The notes beneath the pieces were generated by a model. The model made no database searches. It was not told the DNA's origin and saw nothing but the letters and a program-made list of their open reading frames with translations. Source: Coriobacteriales bacterium (GTDB lineage: Bacteria; Actinomycetota; Coriobacteriia; Coriobacteriales; UBA8131). Taken from it: a DNA stretch of 5,347 bases. Location of the stretch: positions 1 through 5,347 of the forward strand of contig JAISMZ010000113.1 of assembly GCA_031276475.1 (NCBI GenBank). The letters are read 5' to 3'. The position numbers and the translations under genes are program-made. Numbering within the stretch: position 1 is the first letter of the stretch; each line of letters starts with the position of its first letter. This document shows, in pieces, positions 1 through 5,175 of this stretch.

Positions 1-199
1 TTGCCAGGGCGTTTTGCAGGCCCCAGATGAGCGCCTGGTACTCCGCCTGGTTGTTGGTCGCCCGGCCAATGTAGGCGCCTCCGTGGCAGATTACGGCAAT
101 GCCGCGGCCGTCGTCCACGCCGATGGTGAAGCCGATGCCGCTCGGGCCGGGGTTGCCGCGTGAGCCACCGTCGGTATGCAGGAGCGCGCGTTTGATCAT
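1..199 (-). CDS. RNase HI-type ribonuclease, N-terminal part, cut by window edge
   Basis: The first 66 codons of an RNase H-fold protein that would hydrolyse the RNA strand of RNA-DNA hybrids. The N-terminus gives HTDGGSRGNPGPSGIGF, with the first catalytic Asp at residue 10. The second motif, TNNQAEYQALIWGL, places the catalytic Glu at residue 53, the spacing expected for the family. The remaining catalytic Asp residues lie beyond the window. The ATG at 199 is chosen because the family motif begins immediately after it and an AGGA (205-208) sits 5 nt upstream. The gene starts 8 nt after the stop of the zinc-ribbon gene, so the two are very probably co-transcribed and perhaps translationally coupled. 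In many Actinobacteria the equivalent gene is fused to a C-terminal acid-phosphatase/CobC-like domain; the truncation prevents deciding whether this one is. The family call is secure, the exact subfamily is not. Confidence 0.93.
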   Translation of the reverse strand, partial: MIKRALLHTDGGSRGNPGPSGIGFTIGVDDGRGIAVICHGGAYIGRATNNQAEYQALIWGLQNALA

Positions 200-207
200 C
201 TCGTTCC

Positions 208-999
208 TCAGACCACCAGCAGGCGGTGGCAGTGTGGACACTCGCTGATGCCGGCGCCTTGCCCTGTGGTCGCGCCGCTGCCGCTGCCGCTGGAGCCGCT
301 GCCGCTGTCCGCGCCGCTGCCGGCGCCCGAGCCTTGCCCGGCGGCCTCGCTTCTGAACTTCAGCAGCTGCCCCTCCGAGAAACTGACGTGACAGGCGCTG
401 CAGTGACCGTCCTCCAGATGGGCGGCGGCAATGCCGCCTTTGGCTACCAGCGCCTTCTCGTAGCGGCGGGCCAAAGACGCGGGCAGGCTCGCGAGCAGCT
501 CCTCGCGCAGCTTCTGCTCGTGGGCAACGGCGGCCGTGAGCGCACCGCCCTGCCGCTGAAAGTCCTGCGTCAGCTGCTGCTCCTGGGCCTGTAGCCGCGC
601 CAGGGCCTCCTCCACCTGGGCGGCCACCGCAGCGGTCTTGTCCAGCTTCTCCATCTGCTCCAGCTCGTCATCCTCCAGATGCGCGATGCGCTTGGCAAGG
701 CTTTCAATCTCGGCGGAAAGCGCGGCCGTCTCCTTATAGGCGGTGCTGGCGTTCAACTGGCCCTGGGCCTCATCAATCTTGCGCTGGGCGAGGGCCTGCT
801 CGTCGGTCAACAGCGAAAGCGCGCGCTTGGCCTGGGCCTGCATCTGGCCTATCCGCTCGGATTTGGCCTTGAGGTCGGCGATCTTTGGCCGCAGAGCCAG
901 TATCTGTTGTCGCTGCGGCAGCTCCTCAAGGCGCTTGCGCAGCTGCAGCAGCTTAAAGTCGGCATCTTGAAGCGCGAGAATGGTGGCAGCATCAGACAT
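208..999 (-). CDS. C4-type zinc-ribbon coiled-coil protein (DUF164/CdsZ-like) with a Gly/Ser insert in the ribbon
   Basis: A 263-residue cytoplasmic protein. Residues about 10-180 are Gln/Glu/Leu/Ala-rich heptad-like helix, expected to form a long antiparallel coiled coil. This is followed by the family signature LARRYEKAL (176-184) and a zinc ribbon with Cys200, Cys203, Cys254 and Cys257 (CSAC and CPHC). Relatives are thought to act as nucleic-acid- or protein-binding adaptors; the precise role here is unknown. In the family the two Cys pairs are usually separated by roughly 20 residues. Here the gap is 50, because a run of Gly/Ser/Ala (about 218-250) has been added, encoded partly by a hexanucleotide repeat. 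All four Cys remain, so zinc binding is probably intact with a floppy loop. The ATG at 999 has AGAGGAG about 8 nt upstream and overlaps the end of the Nif3-like gene by 8 nt, so translation may be coupled. The RNase H gene follows 8 nt downstream. Confidence 0.9.
   Translation of the reverse strand: MSDAATILALQDADFKLLQLRKRLEELPQRQQILALRPKIADLKAKSERIGQMQAQAKRALSLLTDEQALAQRKIDEAQGQLNASTAYKETAALSAEIESLAKRIAHLEDDELEQMEKLDKTAAVAAQVEEALARLQAQEQQLTQDFQRQGGALTAAVAHEQKLREELLASLPASLARRYEKALVAKGGIAAAHLEDGHCSACHVSFSEGQLLKFRSEAAGQGSGAGSGADSGSGSSGSGSGATTGQGAGISECPHCHRLLVV
274..318 (+). repeat. GCCGCT hexanucleotide repeat encoding the Ser-Gly linker
   Basis: Six copies of GCCGCT lie at 274-279, 280-285, 286-291, 295-300, 301-306 and 313-318. 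The first three are uninterrupted; the others are separated by short in-frame interruptions. On the coding (minus) strand each copy reads AGC GGC, Ser-Gly, and makes part of the linker inside the zinc ribbon (about residues 228-242). The unit is a multiple of three, so gain or loss by slippage would change linker length without breaking the frame. Confidence 0.85.
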
Positions 1000-2500
1000 C
1001 GGTCAGCTCCTCTTGGGAGGCGCCGATTAAAGCTTCCCACCCCACGGAACTCAGTCGCTTTGCTCCTTCAAGTTCCGCGGGGGCCCCGGGGAGTGCGCCA
1101 GATTCCGAGTCAATTTGCCCCAGATCTGTTTGGGCAAACGACGCCACTACTTGCGGTAATGGCGTTGTTTGCCCGGACGGAACTGGGGCAAATTGGCCGG
1201 AAAATGGCTGTGCAATGATTAATCGGCGCCTCCCTGGTTCGGCAAAGGACAGGACACCACGGCGCTCGGCCTCGGCGCCGGCTGTGTCTGCGGGTGCGGC
1301 GGCCTGCGTGGCAGCAGGTGCGGAGGCAAACGGGGCACCGGGCGCGGGAACCTGCGCGGTGGCGAAGGCGGCGGGCTGCGCGGCAGCAGGTGTGGAGGCA
1401 AACGAGCCGCCGAGCGCGGGAACCTGCGCGGTGCCGAAGGCAGCGGGCTGCGCGGTGGCGAGCCCGGTTGTGGCGGCTGCAGCACCAGCGTCCGGCGTCC
1501 ACCAGCTAGCCGATGGCTCCAGCACCACGATGTCGGCCTCAGCAAAGCCCGTCTCGCGCAGGGCCGCGGCGATGTAGGAGCGATAGGGCAGCTCGGAGAG
1601 GTCATGGCCAAGCTCGATGGCGGCGATGCCCTGAGCGGTCAGCGCGATGGCCTCATGGTGGTGCAGTTCACCGGTTAAAAAGCAGTCGGCTGCCGCCGCC
1701 ACAACCTCGGCCAGCACGCCACCGCCAGCACCGGAGCAGACGGCCAACTGCGCGACGGGCAGCTCGGGGTCGCCCCAGACCTTGGCCACCGCACCGAAGG
1801 CGGCAACGCAGCGACCAGCCAGCTCGGCAAGGGTGGGGGCGACAGCAGCAGTCGGGACGGCAGGAGCACAAAAGGGACGTACCCCTTTGTGCTGCTGCCC
1901 AGCACAAAGGGGTACGTCCCTTTTGTGCTCCTCGTCCCTTTTGTGCTCTGGAGCAGCCGGCGCGGCGGCAACCGGCACCGCCAGCTGCCCGAGGCTGGCT
2001 AGATGAGCAAGCGGGTCGCGAGCGACGAGCGGCGCATCCTTCTCCGCATTAATAAGCTGCAGGGGCGCGGCATAGCGGTAGCCAACGGGTGCCAACAGCA
2101 TCTCGCGAGCCCGCGGCGCGGCGTCGAGGTTGGTGTGCATCGCGATTACCGCCACGCCGGCGCGCGCAGCCGCAAAGGCGGCACCGCCACCCAGCAGCGA
2201 GGCCTCGCCAGCCGCGACAAACTCCTGCGGCGCAAACCAGTAGGCGGGGTGGTGGCAGACCAGCGCCTGGCAGCCCAGCGTCGCGGCCACGCCGACGACA
2301 TCTGCCGTTGGGTCGAGCGCCACACCCACCCGGCTGACGGGCGCCGCGGGGTCGCCGACCTGCAGCCCGATGCGGTCGTCGGGCATCGCGTCGGCGGCCG
2401 GAAAGATGTTAAACAGCGCCTCGACAAGCTCGCCGACGGTCTTTGGCGGCACCGTGTTAGCGGCGTTTGGCTGGGTAGGATTCGTGCGACGCGTACTCAT
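992..2500 (-). CDS. Nif3-like dinuclear metal-centre protein, expanded by in-frame repeats
   Basis: A Nif3/YbgI-family protein of 502 residues. Its relatives are toroidal hexamers with two metal ions per subunit and a still uncertain biochemical role. The N-lobe carries LVCHHPAYW (His83, His84) and IAMHTNLDAAP (Asp126). The C-lobe carries LTGELHHHEA (276-285) and GHDLSE (His299, Glu303). These are the five ligands expected from the family. The recognisable fold ends around SASWWTPD (330-337), so the last 165 residues are extra. Three additions are visible: about 29 residues (185-213) encoded by a perfect inverted repeat in the linker between lobes; a 24-residue Ala/Pro motif repeated twice (about 350-397); and a tail from nested inverted repeats (about 423-496). 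The ATG at 2500 is the only good start after an in-frame TGA, but no Shine-Dalgarno precedes it. GTG at 2452 (Val17) is an alternative, also without one. The gene heads an operon with the zinc-ribbon and RNase H genes. Confidence 0.92.
   Translation of the reverse strand: MSTRRTNPTQPNAANTVPPKTVGELVEALFNIFPAADAMPDDRIGLQVGDPAAPVSRVGVALDPTADVVGVAATLGCQALVCHHPAYWFAPQEFVAAGEASLLGGGAAFAAARAGVAVIAMHTNLDAAPRAREMLLAPVGYRYAAPLQLINAEKDAPLVARDPLAHLASLGQLAVPVAAAPAAPEHKRDEEHKRDVPLCAGQQHKGVRPFCAPAVPTAAVAPTLAELAGRCVAAFGAVAKVWGDPELPVAQLAVCSGAGGGVLAEVVAAAADCFLTGELHHHEAIALTAQGIAAIELGHDLSELPYRSYIAAALRETGFAEADIVVLEPSASWWTPDAGAAAATTGLATAQPAAFGTAQVPALGGSFASTPAAAQPAAFATAQVPAPGAPFASAPAATQAAAPADTAGAEAERRGVLSFAEPGRRRLIIAQPFSGQFAPVPSGQTTPLPQVVASFAQTDLGQIDSESGALPGAPAELEGAKRLSSVGWEALIGASQEELTDV
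1015..1234. repeat. 220-bp segment bounded by a perfect 16-bp inverted repeat, inside the end of the Nif3-like gene
   Basis: GGGAGGCGCCGATTAA at 1015-1030 is exactly reversed and complemented at 1219-1234. Between them lie a hairpin (1040-1051 paired with 1071-1082, one mismatch, 19-nt loop) and the large palindrome at 1111-1195. The segment encodes about residues 423-496, beyond the conserved Nif3 core, and its left arm ends 16 nt upstream of the zinc-ribbon gene's ATG. The size and terminal inverted repeats resemble a MITE-like element, but I see no target-site duplication. It could equally be two inverted copies of one short repeat. Confidence 0.6.
1111..1195. repeat. 85-nt near-perfect palindrome, two inverted hairpin units (REPIN-like), translated in frame
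   Basis: Arms 1111-1146 and 1160-1195 (36 nt each) pair with five mismatches, four of them clustered. The 13-nt spacer can itself add three pairs (1148-1150 with 1156-1158). Each arm also contains its own small hairpin of identical design: TTTGCCC, 11-nt loop, GGGCAAA, at 1114-1138 and again at 1168-1192. Two small palindromic units facing each other is the architecture of a REPIN. The element encodes about residues 436-464 of the Nif3-like protein without a stop. Confidence 0.8.
1311..1454. repeat. Two 72-bp tandem repeats in the Nif3-like gene
   Basis: Copies at 1311-1382 and 1383-1454 differ at seven positions. Each encodes 24 residues of the type AQPAAF-TAQVP-FAS-PAA, giving an Ala/Pro-rich and presumably disordered segment directly after the conserved fold. 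Weak partial similarity continues on both sides, so the array may once have been longer. Confidence 0.88.
1862..1948. repeat. Perfect 33-bp inverted repeat plus a partial third copy, in frame within the Nif3-like gene
   Basis: Arms 1862-1894 and 1900-1932 are perfect reverse complements with a 5-nt loop. Each arm is itself an imperfect palindrome (AGCACAAA, GGG, ACGTA, CCC, TTTGTGCT, at 1865-1893 and 1901-1929), so this is two REP-like units in opposite orientation. A 16-nt direct copy of the arm's end (1915-1930) follows at 1933-1948. The block encodes residues 185-213, including EHKRDEEHKRDVPLCAG, inserted in the linker just before the conserved LAELA helix. Confidence 0.92.
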
Positions 2501-2570
2501 AGGGATTGAGTCTGGCAGCCCTTCCGGTCAACAACATTTTTGAGGCAGCGGCAAGCGCGGTCTCGGCGCT

Positions 2571-2579
2571 ATGATAGCA
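2571..2579 (-). promoter_or_regulatory. Possible extended -10 promoter for the Nif3 operon
   Basis: Read on the minus strand, 2579-2571 is TGCTATCAT: a TGn extension followed by TATCAT, one mismatch from TATAAT. The -35 region is poor (CGATCA at 17-nt spacing). Initiation would fall near 2564, giving a leader of about 64 nt before the ATG at 2500. It is the best promoter candidate in this gap but rests on one short motif. Confidence 0.35.
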
Positions 2580-2617
2580 CACCAGGAGCTACCTGATCGG
2601 CGTGGAGGATGGCTGCC

Positions 2618-2660
2618 GCAATGGGAGCGGGGACGGCTAACGTCCTACGCTCCCGGTTGC
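2618..2660 (-). terminator. Long imperfect hairpin after the PadR operon, possible terminator without a U-tract
   Basis: Three stacked stems share one axis: GCAA/TTGC (2618-2621 with 2657-2660), GGGAGCG/CGCTCCC (2623-2629 with 2648-2654) and GGACG/CGTCC (2631-2635 with 2641-2645), with a 5-nt loop. It begins 47 nt after the stop of the DUF4097 gene and separates the two operons. No run of T follows on either strand, so a classical intrinsic terminator is not shown. The segment CTAACGTC (2637-2644) can alternatively pair perfectly with GACGTTAG (2691-2698). Confidence 0.4.
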
Positions 2661-2706
2661 TTTCAATGCTGTAAGTACTTCTGCACGGAAGACGTTAGAA
2701 CCGCCT

Positions 2707-3543
2707 TCACTCCTCAAAGCGAATCTCCACGTCACCGCTGATCAGGTGGATGTCAATGCGGCCGGCAGCCGAGCTGTCGCCTGAGCTCCAGTGCCCTGGC
2801 AGGTCGTCGTCGTCTTTAAACCATTGGCCGTTAACGCGCAGCGAGCCTGAGACCTTATCCAGACTGAAGCGGTAGTCGTCGGCCTTTCCCTTGAGATCCA
2901 GGTTGGTGTCGCCAGAGACCATGTCGATGCTGATCCGCGTGGTTGCCGCACCTGCGAAGTCTACATTGCCAGAGACGGCCTTCAGATCCAGCTCTTCGGT
3001 GCGCAGACCCTTGCCATGGGCGTTGAGGTTGCCAGAGACGGCCTCGTAGTTAAAGTCGGCAACGCTTAGATCCTCCACCGCAAGATCGGTGCTGCCGCTG
3101 ACGGTCTTTACGCTCAGCGACTGCAAAGACGTGCCCCTGGGCAAATAGACCGTCACGTCGTGCGGTTGCCAGTTGCTGCCAAAGAGGTCAAAGCTGAAGA
3201 ACCTGAAGCGCCATTCAACATCTTCGCGGATGCTCAGGCAGTCGTCCTTGAGCGAGACCTCAATGTTGTCGTGTGCACCGGGGTTGACCTCGTAACCAAA
3301 GGAATCGGCTTGAACAAAATGCAGCTCGGTGGCGACCAGGCTGATGTCGATGTTGGTGAAGGGCGCCAGGTCGTGCTCAGAGACGGGCGCGGAGGCGGGA
3401 CGGTCGCTTGCGGTGTGCAGCCCGGTCTCATCCAGATACAATCCCCCGCGGGCACCCGCCGCAAAGGCCACGCCGCAGATTAGCAGGCCGGCGGCGAAGG
3501 TCACCGCGATGCAGATCCATACCACTTTGAGCCAACGCTTCAT
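2707..3543 (-). CDS. DUF4097-family beta-repeat protein with N-terminal membrane anchor
   Basis: A 278-residue protein. MKRWLK is followed by a hydrophobic helix (about 7-29), a signal anchor or signal peptide, so the rest should face outside the membrane. The body repeats a VSG motif about every 20 residues: TVSGS (148), AVSGN (169 and 190), MVSGD (209), KVSGS (230), LISGD (268). This pattern fits the stacked beta-strand fold of DUF4097/adhesin-like proteins. The biochemical role is unknown; in PadR cassettes such proteins are suspected to act at the cell envelope. The reading frame stays open back to 3885, but the true start is ATG 3543. AAAGGAGG lies 6 nt upstream, the ATG overlaps the DUF1700 stop (ATGA), and the upstream part is only a shadow of that gene. 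An acidic run (KDDDDLPG, 243-250) precedes the last strand. Family call is firm, function is not. Confidence 0.88.
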   Translation of the reverse strand: MKRWLKVVWICIAVTFAAGLLICGVAFAAGARGGLYLDETGLHTASDRPASAPVSEHDLAPFTNIDISLVATELHFVQADSFGYEVNPGAHDNIEVSLKDDCLSIREDVEWRFRFFSFDLFGSNWQPHDVTVYLPRGTSLQSLSVKTVSGSTDLAVEDLSVADFNYEAVSGNLNAHGKGLRTEELDLKAVSGNVDFAGAATTRISIDMVSGDTNLDLKGKADDYRFSLDKVSGSLRVNGQWFKDDDDLPGHWSSGDSSAAGRIDIHLISGDVEIRFEE

Positions 3544-4145
3544 GATTGGCCTCCTTTGCGTTTGAGTAGTTTGGCGAACAGCCAGGTGGCGCCTTTGATG
3601 GTCAGGCGGCTGATCCAGACCGAGAAGATGAACAGCGCCGCTCCCAGGGAGAGGGATGTCAGGCCAAGGCCGAGGACAAAAGCAGCTTCGGCCGGAGCGA
3701 CTACCATGCCAAAGGCCGCAATGCCCGCCATCGCGATGCCCGAAGCCGCCATTGCGATGGCGGTTATGAACAGCGCCAGGTAGAGCGCGAATACGCTGAA
3801 CAGCAGCGAGAAGACCACGACCAGCAAGGCGATTGCCAGCGGCAGGGCGATTGGCGAGGCGAGTACGGCGATGATCACTATCCAAAGCGTCTTGAGGCCA
3901 CCGGAGTCCGCCTGCTTATCGGATCCTGCCTGCTTCTGTGGCCCTGTCTGCTTGATGGCGTATTCGCCGATGATCTCCGAGGCCACCTGGGCGGGGCTTC
4001 CCAGCGCCGCGATGGCCGCCTGCTCGCCTGCCGGGCCGGCCTCCTCCAGATACTCCTCGTAGTAGGCCAAAGCGTAGCTCTGCTCGCTGGGCGGCAGCGC
4101 CTTCAGTCGCCTGCGCAGGTCGTGGAGGAACTCTGCCTTGGTCAT
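3540..4145 (-). CDS. DUF1700-family integral membrane protein
   Basis: A 201-residue protein typical of the middle gene of PadR cassettes. Residues 1-62 form the soluble helical domain, with the family pattern MTKAEFLHDLRRRLKALP, YYEEYLEEAG (28-37) and ALGSPAQVASEIIGEY (47-62). A polar linker rich in Gln/Lys/Ser follows (63-83). About four hydrophobic membrane segments then occupy roughly 85-106, 107-133, 135-150 and 153-178, and the C-terminus is basic (AKLLKRKGGQS). The soluble domain would be cytoplasmic and may relay a membrane signal or bind a partner; this is inferred from family context, not shown. The start ATG 4145 overlaps the PadR stop as ATGA and has AGAAGGAGG about 6 nt upstream. 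Its own stop overlaps the ATG of the DUF4097 gene in the same way, so all three genes should be translationally coupled. Confidence 0.9.
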   Translation of the reverse strand: MTKAEFLHDLRRRLKALPPSEQSYALAYYEEYLEEAGPAGEQAAIAALGSPAQVASEIIGEYAIKQTGPQKQAGSDKQADSGGLKTLWIVIIAVLASPIALPLAIALLVVVFSLLFSVFALYLALFITAIAMAASGIAMAGIAAFGMVVAPAEAAFVLGLGLTSLSLGAALFIFSVWISRLTIKGATWLFAKLLKRKGGQS

Positions 4146-4633
4146 GATGCGCCTCCTTCTTTGGTTGAGAGTGGTGTGGCGGGGGGCGGGATCGTTGGGG
4201 TCGGAGCCGCTGGGGAAGCCGCGACCGCAGGGGCTGAATCAGCGGCCGGAGCTGCAGGGGCAGTGACGGCGGAGACAGTCGGAACGGCCGCCGGGGCCGC
4301 AGCAGCGGAGACGGTCGGAGCGGCCGCCGCAGCCGCAAACAAAATCTGGTCGACCCGCTGCTTGAACTCTCCCCACTCGCTGCTCAAGCCCGCAAAGCGA
4401 CTTTTGCCGGCGGCGGTAATCTGATAGTAGCGGCGGTTGCGCCCGTTAAAGGCCACGTCGTAGGTCACCAGCAGCCCCTCCTTTTGCAGACGCCGCAGCA
4501 CCGGATAAAGGGTGGACTCCGAGACCGCGATGACCACCTTGATGCTCTGCGTCAGCGCGTAGCCATAGGTGTCGCCGCGGTTCAGTACCGCCAACACGCA
4601 AACGTCGAGCAGGGCTGCACCCAGTTGAAACAT
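4142..4633 (-). CDS. PadR-family transcriptional regulator with Ala/Pro-rich tail
   Basis: A 163-residue protein. Residues 1-75 form the PadR winged helix: TYGYALTQSI (22-31), the recognition-helix region SESTLYPVLRRLQKEGLL (38-55) and the wing GRNRRYYQIT (64-73). A short amphipathic helix (about 86-98) is the likely dimerisation element, as in the small PadR class. PadR proteins are usually repressors of their own operon. The operon promoter lies inside a long dyad (4691-4725), consistent with autoregulation of the three-gene operon; the effector cannot be told from sequence. Residues 99-163 are an Ala/Pro/Thr/Ser tail with no expected fold, partly encoded by a 36-bp tandem repeat; small PadR proteins normally end near residue 110. 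ATG 4633 has GAGAAGGAGG 7 nt upstream and matches the usual family start. Confidence 0.93.
   Translation of the reverse strand: MFQLGAALLDVCVLAVLNRGDTYGYALTQSIKVVIAVSESTLYPVLRRLQKEGLLVTYDVAFNGRNRRYYQITAAGKSRFAGLSSEWGEFKQRVDQILFAAAAAAPTVSAAAAPAAVPTVSAVTAPAAPAADSAPAVAASPAAPTPTIPPPATPLSTKEGGAS
4269..4337. repeat. 36-bp tandem repeat in the PadR tail
   Basis: Segments 4269-4301 and 4305-4337 match at 29 of 33 positions with a period of 36 bp (12 codons). They encode the repeated APTVSAA / VPTVSAV stretches near residues 100-122 of the PadR-like protein. The repeat keeps the frame and accounts for part of the low-complexity tail. Confidence 0.75.
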
Positions 4634-4650
4634 ACGATGACCTCCTTCTC

Positions 4651-4680
4651 AGGGAGCCGCCGATTAGCCGGTGCCTCCCT
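4651..4680 (-). promoter_or_regulatory. Leader hairpin just upstream of the padR ribosome binding site
   Basis: On the transcript strand, 4680-4651 folds as AGGGAG/CTCCCT, then a mismatch, one pair, a second mismatch, CCG/CGG and a CTAA loop closed by a G-T pair. It lies between the predicted transcription start (near 4691) and the Shine-Dalgarno AGAAGGAGG, so it would form in the 5' leader. It may stabilise the mRNA or tune translation of the operon; no riboswitch class is recognisable. Confidence 0.4.
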
Positions 4681-4690
4681 TACTGGTGTC

Positions 4691-4726
4691 TGACGCAATA
4701 CTATACGATGTATAATATTGTGTCAA
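4691..4726 (-). promoter_or_regulatory. Promoter and probable PadR operator of the padR operon
   Basis: On the minus strand, TTGACA (4726-4721) is followed by a 17-nt spacer and TAGTAT (4703-4698), a near-consensus housekeeping promoter. The interval 4691-4725 is a 35-bp dyad centred on 4708, with 14 of 17 pairs matching (core TATAC GAT GTATA). It covers the -35, spacer and -10 completely. AT-rich dyads with ATAC/GTAT cores are typical PadR targets, and the first gene downstream is a PadR protein, so autorepression by promoter occlusion is the natural reading. Confidence 0.82.
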
Positions 4727-4959
4727 GCCCTAAAATCAGGTTTTGAGAAGTTCTGCGGCTACCGGCCTCTTTTTGGCGTCACTCACACCTACAGCGCGAT
4801 GCTGGCGCGCATGGATGAGGGGCAGCCTGCCACTTTTTGGCATCCTACACCAGGCATCCCAGAGGGGGAAGCAGAGAACACAAAAGAACCGGCCCCCAGT
4901 ATTGCTCGCATGAGGTGCTGACTGCTAATTTTTTACGCTTGTGTGCCGCTGTGCACTGA

Positions 4960-5147
4960 TTTTCGGAGTTATTGCTAAAAATTGACGTTTGTGTGCACTC
5001 TATTTTAACTGGCTCACCGTTAGCAGGATAAATTCAACCGTTTACCTCAAAAAACTGTCCACGGGCGCGCTAAAACTCCCACAGTTCCCACTGAAATCGG
5101 TCAATTCTGATACACAACCGAAAATTTTTAGCAATAACTCCCGAAAA
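4960..5147. repeat. 188-bp AT-rich element with 24/25-nt terminal inverted repeats (MITE-like)
   Basis: Positions 4960-4983 (TTTTCGG AGTTATTGC TAAAAATT) are the reverse complement of 5123-5147 apart from one extra base. Similarity continues inward: both ends have a further TTGTGT about 5 nt on. The interior (about 139 bp) has no open frame with a recognisable product. The structure fits a miniature inverted-repeat element or a pair of inverted binding sites. No target-site duplication is visible at the boundaries. Confidence 0.7.
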
Positions 5148-5175
5148 CATGACACGAGCCTGTGTGGCAGCAAGA

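Noticed and set aside
679..1218. Plus-strand frame opposite the zinc-ribbon gene
   Set aside because: Shadow of the coiled-coil coding region; its composition mirrors the minus-strand gene and no domain is visible.
1513..2052. Long plus-strand frame opposite the Nif3-like gene
   Set aside because: Arg/Pro/Ala-rich antisense shadow of a clearly conserved gene; it has no family motif.
3544..3885. N-terminal extension of the DUF4097 gene upstream of ATG 3543
   Set aside because: The frame is open, but this part lies entirely within the DUF1700 gene, reads as Arg/Gly/His-rich shadow sequence, and ATG 3543 has an excellent Shine-Dalgarno and a membrane anchor directly after it.
1016..4666. Shared TAATCGGCG-CTCCC motif upstream of both the zinc-ribbon and PadR ribosome sites
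   Set aside because: The match is 14 of 15 on the same strand, but a rough chance estimate for a window this size is about one such match, so it is not evidence of a common element.
4718..4921. 67-codon plus-strand frame
   Set aside because: It starts with TTG inside the padR promoter, has no ribosome site and no recognisable domain. It could be a gene remnant, but nothing supports calling one.
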